Positions 1 to 10,539 of a DNA stretch of 64,000 nt are shown piece after piece. Origin of the DNA: an uncultured Kangiella sp. (GTDB lineage Bacteria; Pseudomonadota; Gammaproteobacteria; Enterobacterales; Kangiellaceae); assembly GCA_947498625.1 (NCBI GenBank), contig CANMKR010000003.1:1-64000 (forward strand), given 5' to 3'. Numbering within the stretch: position 1 is the first letter of the stretch; every line of letters begins with the position of its first letter. The notes under the pieces are model-generated. The model was not told where the DNA came from. It made no database searches and saw nothing but the letters and a program-made list of their open reading frames with translations. The position numbers and the translations under genes are program-made.

Positions 1-73
1 CACTTCATTGATAATGCGATGCATTACCTATCAAGTGCCCACACAAATTGTCTTACAAACTTTTAAAGAACGT
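1..73 (-). promoter_or_regulatory. 16S rRNA leader of an rRNA operon (leftward, 16S gene beyond the edge)
   Basis: Read on the minus strand, 73-34 gives a boxA-like stretch (cgTTCTTTAAAA) followed by a segment ending in TTTGTGTGGGCACT. This is the conserved gammaproteobacterial pre-16S leader element (E. coli: TGCTCTTTAACA ... TCTGTGTGGGCACT). boxA recruits the Nus antitermination complex. With two promoters upstream, it shows that an rRNA operon runs out of the window to the left. The mature 16S gene itself is not inside the window. Confidence 0.85.
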
Positions 74-109
74 CTTGGCAAAGAACTTGCTTTGCTCAAG
101 TGGGCGCAC

Positions 110-137
110 ATTATATATCGCCCTTAATCTCTGTCAA
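110..137 (-). promoter_or_regulatory. rrn promoter P2 (core-proximal)
   Basis: On the minus strand there is a perfect TTGACA (137-132), a 16-bp spacer and a perfect TATAAT (115-110), followed by a GC-rich GTGCGCCC discriminator. An A/T-rich UP-like tract lies just upstream (138-180). A consensus -35/-10 with a 16-bp spacer and a GC-rich discriminator is typical of stringently controlled rRNA promoters. Confidence 0.85.
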
Positions 138-221
138 TCATTTTTGCTTATTTTTTATTAAAAAAAGCAATATATTTTTGATTGAGCTTTTTTTCTTGGC
201 TATGCCTCGAAAGAGATGCGC

Positions 222-249
222 ATTATAGGTAGTTTTAGTTAGCAGGCAA
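222..249 (-). promoter_or_regulatory. rrn promoter P1 (distal)
   Basis: On the minus strand there is TTGCCT (249-244), a 16-bp spacer, TATAAT (227-222), then a GCGCATC discriminator. A T/A-rich tract at about 255-295 lies upstream as a possible UP element. This promoter is 112 bp upstream of the second one, the tandem P1/P2 arrangement of rRNA operons. The rest of the gap to 440 shows no gene and no convincing terminator for the pssA transcript that ends at 441. Confidence 0.75.
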
Positions 250-440
250 GCCTTTTTTCATACTTTTTTAATATTTTTTTTTAACGCTTGTTTCAGTGAA
301 TAAAAAGCGAACAAAAAGTAGTGAAAAGCCAACTTTAGATTACTATTTCTAATCCAAAGCACCCGTGAATGCCTGTCGAAATAATGCTAAGGCAAAAAGG
401 CTAGTTTACAGATACTTAAAATGATAACAGAAACTACAAA

Positions 441-1247
441 TTATTCTGAAAGAGACTCACTTTCGCTCTCTATTTCAGAATCTTCTGTGTTCAATTTAGC
501 TTTTTTACGTTGTATTCGCTCTTCACGAATATCTTTGAGGTGCCAAAGAGTTAGTATCGGCCCAGATAAAGCATAGATACCAAAACCGATAAACAAGACT
601 TCTGGCGGGAAAGAAGCAATTAAGACAAATAGTAGCACCATTATAATGATACCCATAAAAGGTACCTTGCCTTTGGTGTTTGATCCTTTAAAACTTGAGT
701 AACGAAAATTACTCACCATTAATAAGCCTGTAACTATCGTCAATATACCTATATAGATACCATAGGGTTTAGGCTCCCAACTGTATTCTACGCCTAGCCA
801 AACTAAACCGGCTAAAATAGCTGCAGCCGAGGGACTTGCTAAACCTTGAAAATAGCGTTTATCGGCTGTTTCTACTTGAGTATTGAAGCGGGCCAGACGT
901 AAAGCCGCCGCTACTACATAAACAAAACTGGCTAGCCAGCCAAATTTGCCTAAATCCGACAAGGCCCAATTGTAAGCAACTAAAGCTGGGGCAATACCAA
1001 AAGAAACCATATCGGCCATAGAGTCGTATTCTGCGCCAAAGGCTGTTTGGGTATTGGTGATTCGAGCTATTCTGCCATCAAGTCCATCCATAATCATCGC
1101 AATGAAAATAGCGATTGCAGCATATTCGAAATGCCCTTGCATCGATGCCACCACCGCATAAAAACCCGCAAAAAGACCTGCCGTGGTTAATAAATTGGGA
1201 ATTAGGTATATCCCTCTATGTGAGGATAGGCGTTGACGCATTTTCAT
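441..1247 (-). CDS. pssA: CDP-diacylglycerol-serine O-phosphatidyltransferase
   Basis: This enzyme makes phosphatidylserine from CDP-diacylglycerol and serine in the inner membrane, the precursor of phosphatidylethanolamine. The 268-aa product has about seven hydrophobic segments. It carries the CDP-alcohol phosphotransferase signature D57-G-x2-A-R62-x8-G71-x3-D75-x3-D79 complete with all three aspartates. It belongs to the polytopic (Bacillus-type) PssA family, not the E. coli phospholipase-D-like form. The C-terminus is charged and Ser/Glu-rich. The first ATG is used, although a second Met at codon 3 is possible. It stands alone, next to the rRNA promoter region. Confidence 0.85.
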   Translation of the reverse strand: MKMRQRLSSHRGIYLIPNLLTTAGLFAGFYAVVASMQGHFEYAAIAIFIAMIMDGLDGRIARITNTQTAFGAEYDSMADMVSFGIAPALVAYNWALSDLGKFGWLASFVYVVAAALRLARFNTQVETADKRYFQGLASPSAAAILAGLVWLGVEYSWEPKPYGIYIGILTIVTGLLMVSNFRYSSFKGSNTKGKVPFMGIIIMVLLFVLIASFPPEVLFIGFGIYALSGPILTLWHLKDIREERIQRKKAKLNTEDSEIESESESLSE

Positions 1248-1426
1248 AAAAAGCTCTAATTTTGGAAGCTATACTATTGATATCAGTAGAATACCATATT
1301 AGTTAATTAGGTTTGAAGCACTTTCCATACGCATTTATTAATGGCATATTGGTTAAACATTTGACAGAACAGTTGTTTCTGGCAAGATAGCCGCAATTTA
1401 CGGGGCTCTAACAATTAAGAGTGGGC

Positions 1427-1717
1427 ATGAGCGCATTAAGTAATAAACGATTTATTATTAAAGGAATCACTGAAAACGGTGAAAAATTTCGACCAAGCGA
1501 TTGGGCGGAAAGAATGTGTGGCAACCTTTGCACCTTTAGAAATCGTCGAATGATGTATTCGCCACTGTTAAGGCCAGCAGTCATTGATGGGTGTAAATGT
1601 ATTATCATTAATGCTGCTTTATCAGAGACGAATCCTAACCTTTTTGAGCAGCTGTTTGAGTTTGCCAAGAAGAACAAGTTGAGCTTTACAGAAGAAGATA
1701 TTGAATCAGTCGCTTGA
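1427..1717 (+). CDS. DUF3579-family protein
   Basis: A 96-residue soluble protein of unknown function. It contains the family pattern ITENGEKFRPSDWAERMCG near the N-terminus and YSPLLRPAVIDGCKC in the middle, both typical of DUF3579, a small family in beta- and gammaproteobacteria. I start it at the ATG at 1427, which has AAGAG upstream; an in-frame GTG at 1421 would add two residues. It has no operon partner: the next gene begins 57 bp later with its own ribosome-binding site. No biochemical role is known to me. Confidence 0.7.
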   Translation: MSALSNKRFIIKGITENGEKFRPSDWAERMCGNLCTFRNRRMMYSPLLRPAVIDGCKCIIINAALSETNPNLFEQLFEFAKKNKLSFTEEDIESVA

Positions 1718-1774
1718 GTTATCAGGCACAAACTGTAAAAATGTCATTGATTTGTTTATTTAATAGGAAGAACC

Positions 1775-2239
1775 ATGTCAAAACTTAAATTATTTTTGCT
1801 TACCGCTATTACCGCGTTTGCAATGAACGCAGCAATTGCCGGTGAAGTTATCTATAAATGGAAAGATAGCAATGGCAATATTAAATATACCCAATCAAAA
1901 CCACCTTCAGGTATTGATTATGTCACTATTCGAAATAGAACTTCCACCAAAACCGACGCTGTGGAAACTGTTGTTACTAAGTCCGAAGTTGTCGATCCTG
2001 TGGCAGAAGAGCAAGATAAAGTTATCGCCGCACAAAATGCCGACAAAAATCGTGTGGATGCTATAAATGCTCAACGAGCTGAAAAGAACTGCATCATCTC
2101 TAAGAATAATCTTGAAGCTTTAAATAGAAGCACTCGTATTCAGATTGAAGAGAATGGCGAACGTCGTATGCTGACTGATGAAGAAAGAAACAAGCGATTA
2201 AAAGAAGCGCAAGATAATATTAATAAATTTTGCAAGTAA
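1775..2239 (+). CDS. DUF4124-domain exported protein
   Basis: A 154-aa protein with a signal peptide (cleavage likely after the alanine-rich AIAG near residue 23). The DUF4124 pattern EVIYKWKDSNGNIKYTQSKP follows directly. The rest is a charged, probably helical region rich in Lys, Glu and Asn with two cysteines (CIIS near 107 and a C-terminal FCK). DUF4124 proteins are periplasmic or envelope proteins of unknown function in gammaproteobacteria. A good ribosome-binding site (AGGAAGAACC) precedes the ATG. The transcript ends at a strong terminator shared with clpB. Confidence 0.75.
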   Translation: MSKLKLFLLTAITAFAMNAAIAGEVIYKWKDSNGNIKYTQSKPPSGIDYVTIRNRTSTKTDAVETVVTKSEVVDPVAEEQDKVIAAQNADKNRVDAINAQRAEKNCIISKNNLEALNRSTRIQIEENGERRMLTDEERNKRLKEAQDNINKFCK

Positions 2240-2250
2240 CGGTTTCATTT

Positions 2251-2282
2251 AAAAAAAGCGAGCAGTTAGCTCGCTTTTTTTA
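2251..2282. terminator. Bidirectional terminator between the DUF4124 gene and clpB
   Basis: AAAAAAAGCGAGC, loop AGTTA, GCTCGCTTTTTTT. The stem is flanked by A- and T-runs, so it works on both strands for the convergent genes. Confidence 0.9.
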
Positions 2283-2324
2283 TGGTTAGTTAGAAATATA
2301 AGTTAAAGGTGCTCGTTGACAGCG

Positions 2325-4892
2325 TTAGTTAAATCTAAAGTCACCATCGGTTAAGGTCACCTTTATCTCGGTTCCTTTAGCAAAATCACCATTCAAGAGC
2401 TTTTGCGCTAGTGAATTTTCAATATAGGATTGAATAGCACGCTTAAGAGGTCGAGCTCCATACACAGGGTCAAAGCCTAGATCCGTTAGATGATTCATAG
2501 CCTCTTCACTAAAGCTGACGCTTAAGCCAAGTTCATGAAGACGTTTATTTAAATTCGACAATTGTATATTAGCAATACTCTTCACTGCCGCCTTATCCAA
2601 ACTATGAAATACCACGGTTTCATCAATTCGGTTGATAAATTCTGGACGGAAGAAGCTACTCATAGCATCCAGTAACTGCGACTTTAAATCTGCACTCGAT
2701 GAATTTGGATCAAAATTTTGAATCAGATCTGAACCTAAATTTGAAGTCATCACTAGCACGGTATTTCTGAAATCTACCGTCCGCCCTTGGCTATCGGTTA
2801 AACGACCATCTTCCAAAACTTGCAATAAGATATTAAAAACATCAGCATGCGCTTTTTCTACCTCATCAAAAAGCACCACCGAATAAGGTTTTCTTCTCAC
2901 CGCTTCGGTTAAGTAACCACCCTCTTCGTAACCTACATAACCAGGAGGTGAACCAATTAACCTAGCCACTGCATGCTTTTCCATAAATTCAGACATATCG
3001 ATACGAATCATCGAATCTTCTGTATCAAACAAAAATTCAGCTAAGGATTTACAAAGTTCTGTTTTACCAACTCCCGTTGGCCCTAAGAATAAGAAAGAAC
3101 CATTCGGTCGATTAGGATCAGATAATCCTGCGCGAGAACGACGAACAGCATTGGAAACTGCTACTACTGCTTCGTCTTGCCCAACCACTCTTTGATGTAA
3201 ATAGGTTTCCATTTGCAGTAGCTTTTCTTTTTCTCCCTGCATCATTTTTGAAACAGGAATACCAGTCCATTTAGCGACCACTTCTGCGATTTCATGCTCG
3301 GTGACATTATTGCGAAGTAAAGTCATTTCCATATCTTTTGCTTCATCGACACTTGCCAATTTAGATTCAAGCTCTGGAATTAACCCATATTGAAGCTCTG
3401 ACATTTTGGCTAAATCACTGGCTCGTTGTGCCGCTTCAAGATCCGTTCTGGCTTTATCCAAATCAGCCTTAATACTTTGAGTGCCTTGTACTGCAGCTTT
3501 TTCAGCAGTCCAAACATCATTTAACTCAGCAAATTCTTTTTCCAGCTGGACTATTTCAGTTTCCAATTCATTTAAGCGTTGCTTTGAGCCTTCATCAGAT
3601 TCTTTTTTCAAAGCTTCCCGTTGAATTTTTAATTGAATCAAACGGCGCTCCAGTTTATCCATGACCTCTGGTTTAGAATCAATTTCCATTCGGATGCGAC
3701 TTGCAGCCTCGTCAATCAAATCAATAGCCTTATCAGGAAGTTGGCGATCCGTGATATAGCGTTGAGATAAACTAGTTGCCGCCACAATTGCCGGATCGGT
3801 AATTTCTACTCCATGATGCACTTCATAGCGCTCTTTCAAGCCGCGTAAAATGGCAATGGTATCTTCAGTAGTAGGCTCATCCACTAGAACTTTTTGGAAA
3901 CGCCTCTCTAAAGCCGCATCTTTTTCTACGTATTGCCGATACTCATCCAAAGTGGTTGCGCCAACGCAATGTAGCTCGCCACGAGCTAAGGCTGGTTTTA
4001 GCATATTCCCGGCATCCATTGCGCCTTCTGCCTTACCTGCACCTACCATGGTATGCAATTCATCTATAAATAAAATGATTTGTCCTTCTTGTTTTGACAA
4101 ATCTTTCAGCACGGCTTTTAAACGTTCTTCAAACTCGCCACGAAATTTTGCACCGGCTATTAAAGCACCCATATCCAAAGATAATACTTTTTTGTTTTTA
4201 ATACCTTCTGGGACTTCGCCATTAACGATACGCTGAGCCAACCCCTCTATGATGGCGGTTTTACCCACACCAGGCGCTCCAATCAATACCGGATTATTTT
4301 TACTACGGCGCTGCAACACTTGAATGCAACGTCTGATCTCGTCGTCACGCCCAATCACCGGATCTAACTTGCCACTTTCCGCTTGTTCCGTTAAATCAAT
4401 AGTGTACTTTTCAAGGGCTTGACGATTATCTTCGGCATTCGGGTCATTAACATTTTGGTCGCCTCGAACACGCTGGATAGCCTCTTCTAACAATTGGCTA
4501 GTGACTCCGTTATCTTTTAAAACTTTGCCAAGAGTTTTATCTCCAAGCGATGCTAATAAAAAAAGTTCCGAAGAAATATATTGATCATTTCTTTGTTGAG
4601 CTAATTTATCGCACACATTCAGTAAAGCGCCTAGACTTTGCGATACATGGACTTCACCCGGGGCACCGCTGACTTGAGGCAGCTTGGTTAGTTCCTGTTG
4701 CAAGCTATTAGCCAATGAATTGGGATGAACGCCAATTTGCGACAAGATCCCAACCACACTATTACCCTGCTGCTGTAACATGGCTAATAGTAAATGCACA
4801 GGCTCAATATATTGGTGGTCCTGCCCAACAGCTAACGACTGGGCATCTGATAAAGCATTTTGAAACTTACTGGTTAATTTATCCATTCTCAT
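2325..4892 (-). CDS. clpB: ATP-dependent disaggregase chaperone ClpB
   Basis: Hsp104/ClpB disaggregase, which rescues aggregated proteins together with DnaK. The product has an N-terminal Clp_N repeat domain and a first AAA+ module with Walker A GAPGVGKT near 205 and Walker B ILFIDELH near 276. A coiled-coil M-domain (about 400-520) marks it as ClpB and not ClpA. A second AAA+ module follows, with GPTGVGKT near 600 and the pore motif GYVGYEEGG. Length (855 aa) is normal. I start at the ATG at 4892 ([11 protein letters not shown], matching E. coli MRLDRLTNKFQ) because GGAG sits 7 nt upstream. An in-frame GTG at 4907 is the upstream alternative and overlaps that ribosome-binding site. Single gene behind a heat-shock-type promoter. 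Confidence 0.97.
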   Translation of the reverse strand: MRMDKLTSKFQNALSDAQSLAVGQDHQYIEPVHLLLAMLQQQGNSVVGILSQIGVHPNSLANSLQQELTKLPQVSGAPGEVHVSQSLGALLNVCDKLAQQRNDQYISSELFLLASLGDKTLGKVLKDNGVTSQLLEEAIQRVRGDQNVNDPNAEDNRQALEKYTIDLTEQAESGKLDPVIGRDDEIRRCIQVLQRRSKNNPVLIGAPGVGKTAIIEGLAQRIVNGEVPEGIKNKKVLSLDMGALIAGAKFRGEFEERLKAVLKDLSKQEGQIILFIDELHTMVGAGKAEGAMDAGNMLKPALARGELHCVGATTLDEYRQYVEKDAALERRFQKVLVDEPTTEDTIAILRGLKERYEVHHGVEITDPAIVAATSLSQRYITDRQLPDKAIDLIDEAASRIRMEIDSKPEVMDKLERRLIQLKIQREALKKESDEGSKQRLNELETEIVQLEKEFAELNDVWTAEKAAVQGTQSIKADLDKARTDLEAAQRASDLAKMSELQYGLIPELESKLASVDEAKDMEMTLLRNNVTEHEIAEVVAKWTGIPVSKMMQGEKEKLLQMETYLHQRVVGQDEAVVAVSNAVRRSRAGLSDPNRPNGSFLFLGPTGVGKTELCKSLAEFLFDTEDSMIRIDMSEFMEKHAVARLIGSPPGYVGYEEGGYLTEAVRRKPYSVVLFDEVEKAHADVFNILLQVLEDGRLTDSQGRTVDFRNTVLVMTSNLGSDLIQNFDPNSSSADLKSQLLDAMSSFFRPEFINRIDETVVFHSLDKAAVKSIANIQLSNLNKRLHELGLSVSFSEEAMNHLTDLGFDPVYGARPLKRAIQSYIENSLAQKLLNGDFAKGTEIKVTLTDGDFRFN

Positions 4893-4950
4893 AATTTCGA
4901 TCTCCACATGAGAAATGCAAGCTTTGTACTTGCTTATATAACATGCTTAA

Positions 4951-4981
4951 TTTATGAGGGTAGATTAAACTAATTCAAGAG
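4951..4981 (-). promoter_or_regulatory. Sigma-32-type heat-shock promoter of clpB
   Basis: On the minus strand there is TATCCCTCTCTTGAA with core CTTGAA (4979-4974), about 13 bp, then CCCTCATAAA (4960-4951). This is close to the RpoH consensus TNTCNCCCTTGAA / CCCCATTTA. It lies about 60 bp upstream of the clpB ATG. A short inverted repeat (GCAAG ... CTTGC) lies in the leader. Confidence 0.75.
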
Positions 4982-5002
4982 AGGGATAATGAGTATGATC
5001 AA

Positions 5003-5719
5003 TTAAAGCTTGTTTCTATGACCCAGTAGCAACTCTCCCAGCCTTAACAAACTATCTTCTTCTGAAAAGAATTCATGACTAAGGTTAGAAAACTGCTGCA
5101 CTTGTGAATTTGAGCGCATAAAAAGTGGTTTGAAAACGCTTCCTTGTCCATTAACACCGGATAATCTTGCGACAAAAATTGGGACCTTGGAAAACTCTGC
5201 TAGCTTTTTAATACCAGGCTTAACTCGATAAGGCTCTTCATGATCTAGATGGATTTTCCCGTGAGGAAATAACGCTATAATTTCGCCTTTATCTAAAGCT
5301 CGTTTTGCTTGACGAAAAGCAATGTCAGCGCGACCAGTTCTATCTACCGGAATGCAACCAGCACCTTTAAATAGCCAATTGAGATACCAACGTTCATACT
5401 CTTCCTTGGCTATCATAAAACGGATCGGGCGATCGCAAGCCGCAATTAATAGAAAAGGATCAATCCCGGATAAATGATTAGAAATGACTAGCGCGCCACC
5501 TTCTTTGGGCAATTTAAAACACTGGCTATCAGCTTCAATCCCCATAAACTTCAGATTATGGAAATTATGACAATAATAGCGAAATACGCCGTCTATGTTA
5601 TTTAAAAAACTAGAACCCCAATCCACTTGGTTGTGCTTTTTGCCGAGAAAATTAAGTCGCAAAAGATAGACTATAAAAAATACACCGAGAGTCGTTAAGA
5701 TAATAGCGGTATAAGACAT
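5003..5719 (-). CDS. 1-acyl-glycerol-3-phosphate acyltransferase-like (PlsC family)
   Basis: A membrane-anchored acyltransferase of the LPLAT/PlsC family, 238 aa, with an N-terminal hydrophobic segment (about residues 4-20). Visible motifs are NHLSGID (the catalytic NHx4D-type block I), GCIPVDR (block II-like) and FPHGKI in place of the usual EGTRS block III. The family transfers acyl groups to lysophosphatidate or related glycerolipids; the exact substrate is not readable here. The stop codon of pgeF lies 1 bp upstream of this ATG, so the gene is surely cotranscribed with rluD-pgeF. Confidence 0.75.
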   Translation of the reverse strand: MSYTAIILTTLGVFFIVYLLRLNFLGKKHNQVDWGSSFLNNIDGVFRYYCHNFHNLKFMGIEADSQCFKLPKEGGALVISNHLSGIDPFLLIAACDRPIRFMIAKEEYERWYLNWLFKGAGCIPVDRTGRADIAFRQAKRALDKGEIIALFPHGKIHLDHEEPYRVKPGIKKLAEFSKVPIFVARLSGVNGQGSVFKPLFMRSNSQVQQFSNLSHEFFSEEDSLLRLGELLLGHRNKL

Positions 5720-5720
5720 T

Positions 5721-6446
5721 TTAACTTTCCATCCAAATCATTGAAGCCATCCGTCCGGTGACGCCATCACGACGATAAGAAAAGAAGTGTTCACCTTTTT
5801 CGTAGCTACACAATCCGCTTTGATAAACCTCAACCCCATATTGTGTTAGTTTCATTTCAGCTATTCCAGGTAAATCTGCCAAATATTTTTTATTAAAATT
5901 CTGTATAAAAAATTTCTCTGTTTTTGGCTCAGCTTTAAGGAAAAGATCCTTTACATCATGTCCTACTTCGAAGTGCTTTTGACTGATGGCAGGTCCAATC
6001 CAAGCCAGTAGTTGATCGGGTTTAGGGTATTTTTGAACCGCTTTTTCTAAAATACCATCCACTAAACCGCGCCAGCCAGCATGAACCGCAGCTACAAAGT
6101 CACCATTTTTCGAACACAGGAGAACAGGCAAGCAATCGGCTGTCATAACAACACAGGTTTGATTCGAGTTACGGGTAAAACTGGCATCAGCTTTAGTGCC
6201 AAACAGTGCAGGAGCAAACTCCACTACTACTGTTGAATGCGTTTGATTCAGCCATAAAGGCTCTACCGGATGCTTAGCGATTCTTTCCAAAGTATCTCGA
6301 TTGAGTCTGACATCTTTATCTAGATCGCCAACGTGCAGTGCTAAGTTTAAACTTGCATAGGGCGCGACACTGACTCCCGCTTTTCGAGTGGTTGAAATCG
6401 CTTTGATATTGTCTGGCGCAGGCCAATCAGGCTTTATCAATCTCAA
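5721..6446 (-). CDS. pgeF: Peptidoglycan editing factor / YfiH laccase-domain protein
   Basis: A YfiH family protein of 241 aa. Zn/Cu-binding residues typical of the family are visible in LNQTHS, TADCLPVLLC and AAVHAGWRGL (His-Cys-His), followed by AWIGPAIS. The family was first described as polyphenol oxidase or purine nucleoside-active. In E. coli it is linked to removing mis-incorporated L-serine precursors from peptidoglycan. It follows rluD by 5 bp, the usual rluD-yfiH pairing. Confidence 0.88.
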   Translation of the reverse strand: MRLIKPDWPAPDNIKAISTTRKAGVSVAPYASLNLALHVGDLDKDVRLNRDTLERIAKHPVEPLWLNQTHSTVVVEFAPALFGTKADASFTRNSNQTCVVMTADCLPVLLCSKNGDFVAAVHAGWRGLVDGILEKAVQKYPKPDQLLAWIGPAISQKHFEVGHDVKDLFLKAEPKTEKFFIQNFNKKYLADLPGIAEMKLTQYGVEVYQSGLCSYEKGEHFFSYRRDGVTGRMASMIWMES

Positions 6447-6451
6447 ACTTA

Positions 6452-7426
6452 CTATTCCTGACTTTCGTAAAAAGCCTTATTTTTTCTTAAAGCTACGAGT
6501 AGTTGTTGCATATCCTCAGGTAATTCCGCTTGCCACTCTATATAATCGCCTGTAGTTGGATGTTGTAGTCCGAGCAAGCAAGCATGCAGTGCTTGACGCC
6601 TAAAGCCCCCCATAATATCGCTCAGTTCAGAAGTAATTTGAGTTGGTGTACGATAACGACCGCCGTACAAAGGGTCACCAATAAGAGGAAACTTCAAATG
6701 TGCCATATGCACGCGAATTTGGTGAGTCCGGCCTGTTTCTAGACGCAACTTGATATAACTGTGATCTAAAAACTTTTCAACAACACGATAATGAGTTATC
6801 GCTCTTTTACCATCTGGCGTCACCGCCATAGAGGTACGTTTAGTCGGATGACGGCCAATCGGCGCATCAATGGTACTGCCTGAAACCATCACTCGATTAG
6901 TAACTGCATCGTATTCACGGGTGAATGCGCGGCGCTGTAATTGCTCAACTAAGTCCGTGTGTGCTGCAATGGTTTTGGCAACTACTAATAAACCGGTAGT
7001 TTCTTTATCCAAACGATGGATGATCCCGGCTCTTGGTAAATTTGCTAATTCAGGAGCATGATGTAATAAGGCATTCACTAGAGTACCATCTTTATTGCCA
7101 GCCCCAGGGTGAACCACTAAACCTGCTGGTTTGTTAATCACCAACAAATCATCATCCTCATAAGCAATATTGAGATCTATGGGTTGTGGTTTCCAGTCGC
7201 CTTCCACTTTTATTTCCGCATTAATCTCGATTTCTTCAAAGCCTTCCAGTTTTTGCTTGCTGGCAGTAATAACTTGCTCATTAACTTTGACATAGCCATT
7301 TTTGATCCAATCCTGGATTCTTGAACGCGAATACTCAGGAAATTCTTGTGCTAAAGCAAAATCTAAACGTTGCCCATAAACTTTTTCGTCAAATAGGTGT
7401 CTGATTTCAACAGATTGAGTGGTCAT
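6452..7426 (-). CDS. rluD: 23S rRNA pseudouridine(1911/1915/1917) synthase
   Basis: RluD makes the three pseudouridines in helix 69 of 23S rRNA, important for ribosome assembly. The 324-aa product has an N-terminal S4 RNA-binding domain (about residues 15-75). The RluA-family catalytic motif GIIHRLDKETTGLLV follows, with the catalytic Asp at about residue 140. Start is the ATG at 7426. It is transcribed divergently from bamD, its usual neighbour in gammaproteobacteria, and leads a short operon with pgeF and the PlsC-like gene. A TATAAT lies about 20 bp upstream of the start on the minus strand without a good -35. Confidence 0.93.
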   Translation of the reverse strand: MTTQSVEIRHLFDEKVYGQRLDFALAQEFPEYSRSRIQDWIKNGYVKVNEQVITASKQKLEGFEEIEINAEIKVEGDWKPQPIDLNIAYEDDDLLVINKPAGLVVHPGAGNKDGTLVNALLHHAPELANLPRAGIIHRLDKETTGLLVVAKTIAAHTDLVEQLQRRAFTREYDAVTNRVMVSGSTIDAPIGRHPTKRTSMAVTPDGKRAITHYRVVEKFLDHSYIKLRLETGRTHQIRVHMAHLKFPLIGDPLYGGRYRTPTQITSELSDIMGGFRRQALHACLLGLQHPTTGDYIEWQAELPEDMQQLLVALRKNKAFYESQE

Positions 7427-7505
7427 AGTGGTTACTCGTCGTAATTATAGGCGCTTAAACCAAAGCTAGTGCTCATTAGGCCAATGTAAATTCACGTAAT
7501 AAAGA

Positions 7506-7534
7506 TTGGCGTGACTGTCTAGCTCGGTTAGAAT
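7506..7534 (+). promoter_or_regulatory. Probable sigma-70 promoter of bamD
   Basis: TTGGCG (7506-7511), 17-bp spacer, TAGAAT (7529-7534), giving a start about 35 bp upstream of the bamD ATG. Confidence 0.5.
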
Positions 7535-7575
7535 GTGCCACATTGTAACAGGCTCTAATTAAACAGAAAATCTAT

Positions 7576-8340
7576 ATGCAAAAACAATTATTATTAATTT
7601 TGGCAATCGCAGGACTTTTTTTGGCTGGTTGTTCTTCGACTCCTAAATCAGAAGATAAAACTGAGGTTGAATCATTAACAGCACAAGAGTTAACCACTAA
7701 AGCAAAATCTGCTTTAAATGGTGGTAATTACACTAGAGCCATTGAGTTAATGGAAGAAATCGATACCCGTTATCCATTTGGTCGAATTTCTGAGCAAGTG
7801 AAGCTGGATCTTATTTTTGCCTACTTTAAGAAAGGTACTTACGATCAAGGGCAGTTACAAGCCGATCGCTTTATTCGCCAGCATCCTCAGCATAAAAGTT
7901 TAGATTATGTCTATTACATGAAAGGCATCATGTACTATGAACAAGAACGTGGTTTCTTGAAAGACTTGTTAAGCGCCGATATCCATAAGCGCGATACCAC
8001 TAACCTAAAGGCGGCGTTTGATAGTTTCCGTTCTTTAGTGCAAGTATACCCAGACAGTGATTATGCACCAGATGCTCGTCAACGCATGATTCAGGTTAAA
8101 AACTTATTGGCTCAACACGAATTACATATTGCTAAGTTTTATATGGCTAGAGACAGCTATGTAGGAGCCGCGAATCGTGCTAAGTACATTGTTGAAGCTT
8201 ATCCTAAATCGAGCTCAGTTCCACAGGCTTTAGAAATTTTAGTGAACTCTTATAAATTCTTAGATATCCCAGAATTATCAGAGCAATACCGTCGCGTACT
8301 TTTATTAAACTACCCAGGTTATGAATTAGCCGAGTTTTAA
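7576..8340 (+). CDS. bamD: Outer-membrane assembly lipoprotein BamD
   Basis: An essential BAM-complex lipoprotein (YfiO/ComL) that helps insert beta-barrel proteins into the outer membrane. The 254-aa precursor has a lipoprotein signal ending in the lipobox LAGC with Cys19. TPR-like repeats follow, with the recognisable ALNGGNYTRAIELMEEID, DQGQLQADRFIRQHPQH and VYYMKGIMYYEQ segments. Length is normal for the family. It is a single gene, divergent from rluD. Confidence 0.95.
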   Translation: MQKQLLLILAIAGLFLAGCSSTPKSEDKTEVESLTAQELTTKAKSALNGGNYTRAIELMEEIDTRYPFGRISEQVKLDLIFAYFKKGTYDQGQLQADRFIRQHPQHKSLDYVYYMKGIMYYEQERGFLKDLLSADIHKRDTTNLKAAFDSFRSLVQVYPDSDYAPDARQRMIQVKNLLAQHELHIAKFYMARDSYVGAANRAKYIVEAYPKSSSVPQALEILVNSYKFLDIPELSEQYRRVLLLNYPGYELAEF

Positions 8341-8354
8341 AGTTGCTTAATAAT

Positions 8355-8392
8355 AAAAAGGCGCTGACTTAATCAAAAGCAGCGCCTTTTTT
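8355..8392. terminator. Bidirectional terminator between bamD and glnB
   Basis: AAAAAGGCGCTG, 13-nt loop, CAGCGCCTTTTTT. It can serve both convergent genes. Confidence 0.88.
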
Positions 8393-8410
8393 ATTACAAG
8401 ATATTTAACT

Positions 8411-10395
<1,985 letters not shown>

Positions 10396-10539
10396 AGTTA
10401 AACTCAACAATAATTTTTGACTATTCTCCCTCAATTCTACATTTTTTCAATGAGTTATCCTATTATTCCTTGAAAAGATGCCAATATGTAATTACTCTCT
10501 GCATAGGAACTAAGATCGAGAAGTTATGGAGAAAGCTGC

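Noticed and set aside
1408-1731. Minus-strand ORF opposite the DUF3579 gene
   Set aside because: The plus-strand frame matches a known family; the opposite frame has no recognisable features or ribosome-binding site.
3850-4236. Plus-strand ORF inside clpB
   Set aside because: A shadow of the conserved AAA+ coding sequence, with no independent signals.
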